From Ichthyophonus hoferi (taxonomy: Eukaryota > Opisthokonta > Ichthyosporea > Ichthyophonida > Ichthyophonidae), in NCBI GenBank assembly GCA_002751075.1, contig NAOQ01000983.1:1337-18100 (forward strand): 16,764 nucleotides of DNA. The letters are read 5' to 3'. Position numbers and translations under genes: made by a program. The notes beneath the pieces are model-generated. The model was not told where the DNA came from. It worked only from the letters and a program-made list of their open reading frames with translations, and ran no database searches. Below are positions 16,311 through 16,764 of the stretch, piece after piece (position 1 is the stretch's first letter; every line of letters begins with the position of its first letter).

Positions 16311-16764
16311 TGCTATTAGATCGTTTAGATAGTAAGATGGTTGTAGTCCGATGTAAACTGTACTTTATACGATCGGTCCCATTGACGTTGATGAATCGAA
16401 CAATGATTGACCCCCGTGATCAACACATGTTGCGGAAGGCTAAAAGGAGCAGAACAACTAGTAATAAACACGGAATCTATACTATTTCTATACGCTTTAT
16501 ATACCACTCTCTAGACGGCTTTATACATTCTTTTTCCCTTCGGTTTTTTTTACGGCGTTAAACTTTATGCGCATTTACAAATATACAACAACAGCAAACA
16601 AATACTATTGAGAATAGTTCGAGACAGGCTCGCTCCTGTGACCTCTATCCAACAATAATTGAGAATATATCAAATTGTGAATTGAATTCAAGGGTGTTTT
16701 TAAATATTTAGGTCTCATAGGTTTTTTCGGGAGGGTTGTTGGAAGCCCATTTATATTAACTGAG
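16310..16764. other. Terminal region, unassigned open frames
   Basis: A plus frame at 16310-16561 (83 codons, with MVVVRCKLYFIRSVP in its N-terminal part) overlaps a minus frame at 16325-16507. Further on, 16563-16711 is stop-free for about 48 codons without an ATG. Local GC is slightly raised at 16365-16460 and 16720-16750. I recognise no family in any of them and cannot say whether they are exons of a gene running off the window or chance. Confidence 0.25.

Noticed and set aside
16616-16625. GTTCGAGAC, resembling a tRNA T-loop / B box
   Set aside because: The flanking bases do not pair as a T stem and no A box or cloverleaf could be built.

Overview
This is a eukaryotic nuclear window: AT-rich non-coding DNA, GT-AG introns, TACTAAT/TACTAAC-type branch points, and two genes I can assemble with confidence. 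The eIF5A and WDR5/Swd3 sequences look opisthokont, most like an early-diverging fungus or a close unicellular relative with an expanded, repeat-rich genome. That placement is an inference from protein resemblance and architecture, not from a search.

Layout. Positions 1-293 hold a promoter-like region (CCAAT boxes, a TATA element at 161) and a probable spliced 5' leader. Positions 294-8058 (+) are a WDR5/Swd3 WD40 gene: nine coding exons that join exactly into a 320-codon frame, with introns making up about 88% of the span. Introns carry a (TTA)n run, a diverged repeat pair with a nested insertion, a tandem duplication that copies a 5' splice site, about 620 bp of TATG/TATC tetranucleotide repeat, and strong hairpins. 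Positions 8059-11293 are a convergent intergenic region with TATAG-type low-complexity DNA, a copy of a short dispersed repeat, and a 22-bp minisatellite present at two loci. Positions 11294-12009 (-) are eIF5A in three coding exons with short introns, plus a likely 5'-UTR intron, a TATA-like element and a tandemly duplicated upstream block carrying a CCAAT motif. From about 12710 to the end there is no gene I recognise. It holds two direct copies of a diverged repeat with a conserved hairpin, a tandem duplication, and a degraded Tc1/mariner-like transposon with terminal inverted repeats.

Function. The WD40 protein is the expected scaffold of COMPASS/SET1-MLL histone H3K4 methyltransferase complexes, with its arginine-binding cavity almost intact. 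eIF5A is the hypusinated translation elongation factor. They are convergent neighbours and nothing suggests a shared pathway. I did not find a convincing new molecular system. The observations most worth checking are the duplicated splice donor, the overlapping upstream ORF, the duplicated eIF5A promoter block and the unnamed repeat families.
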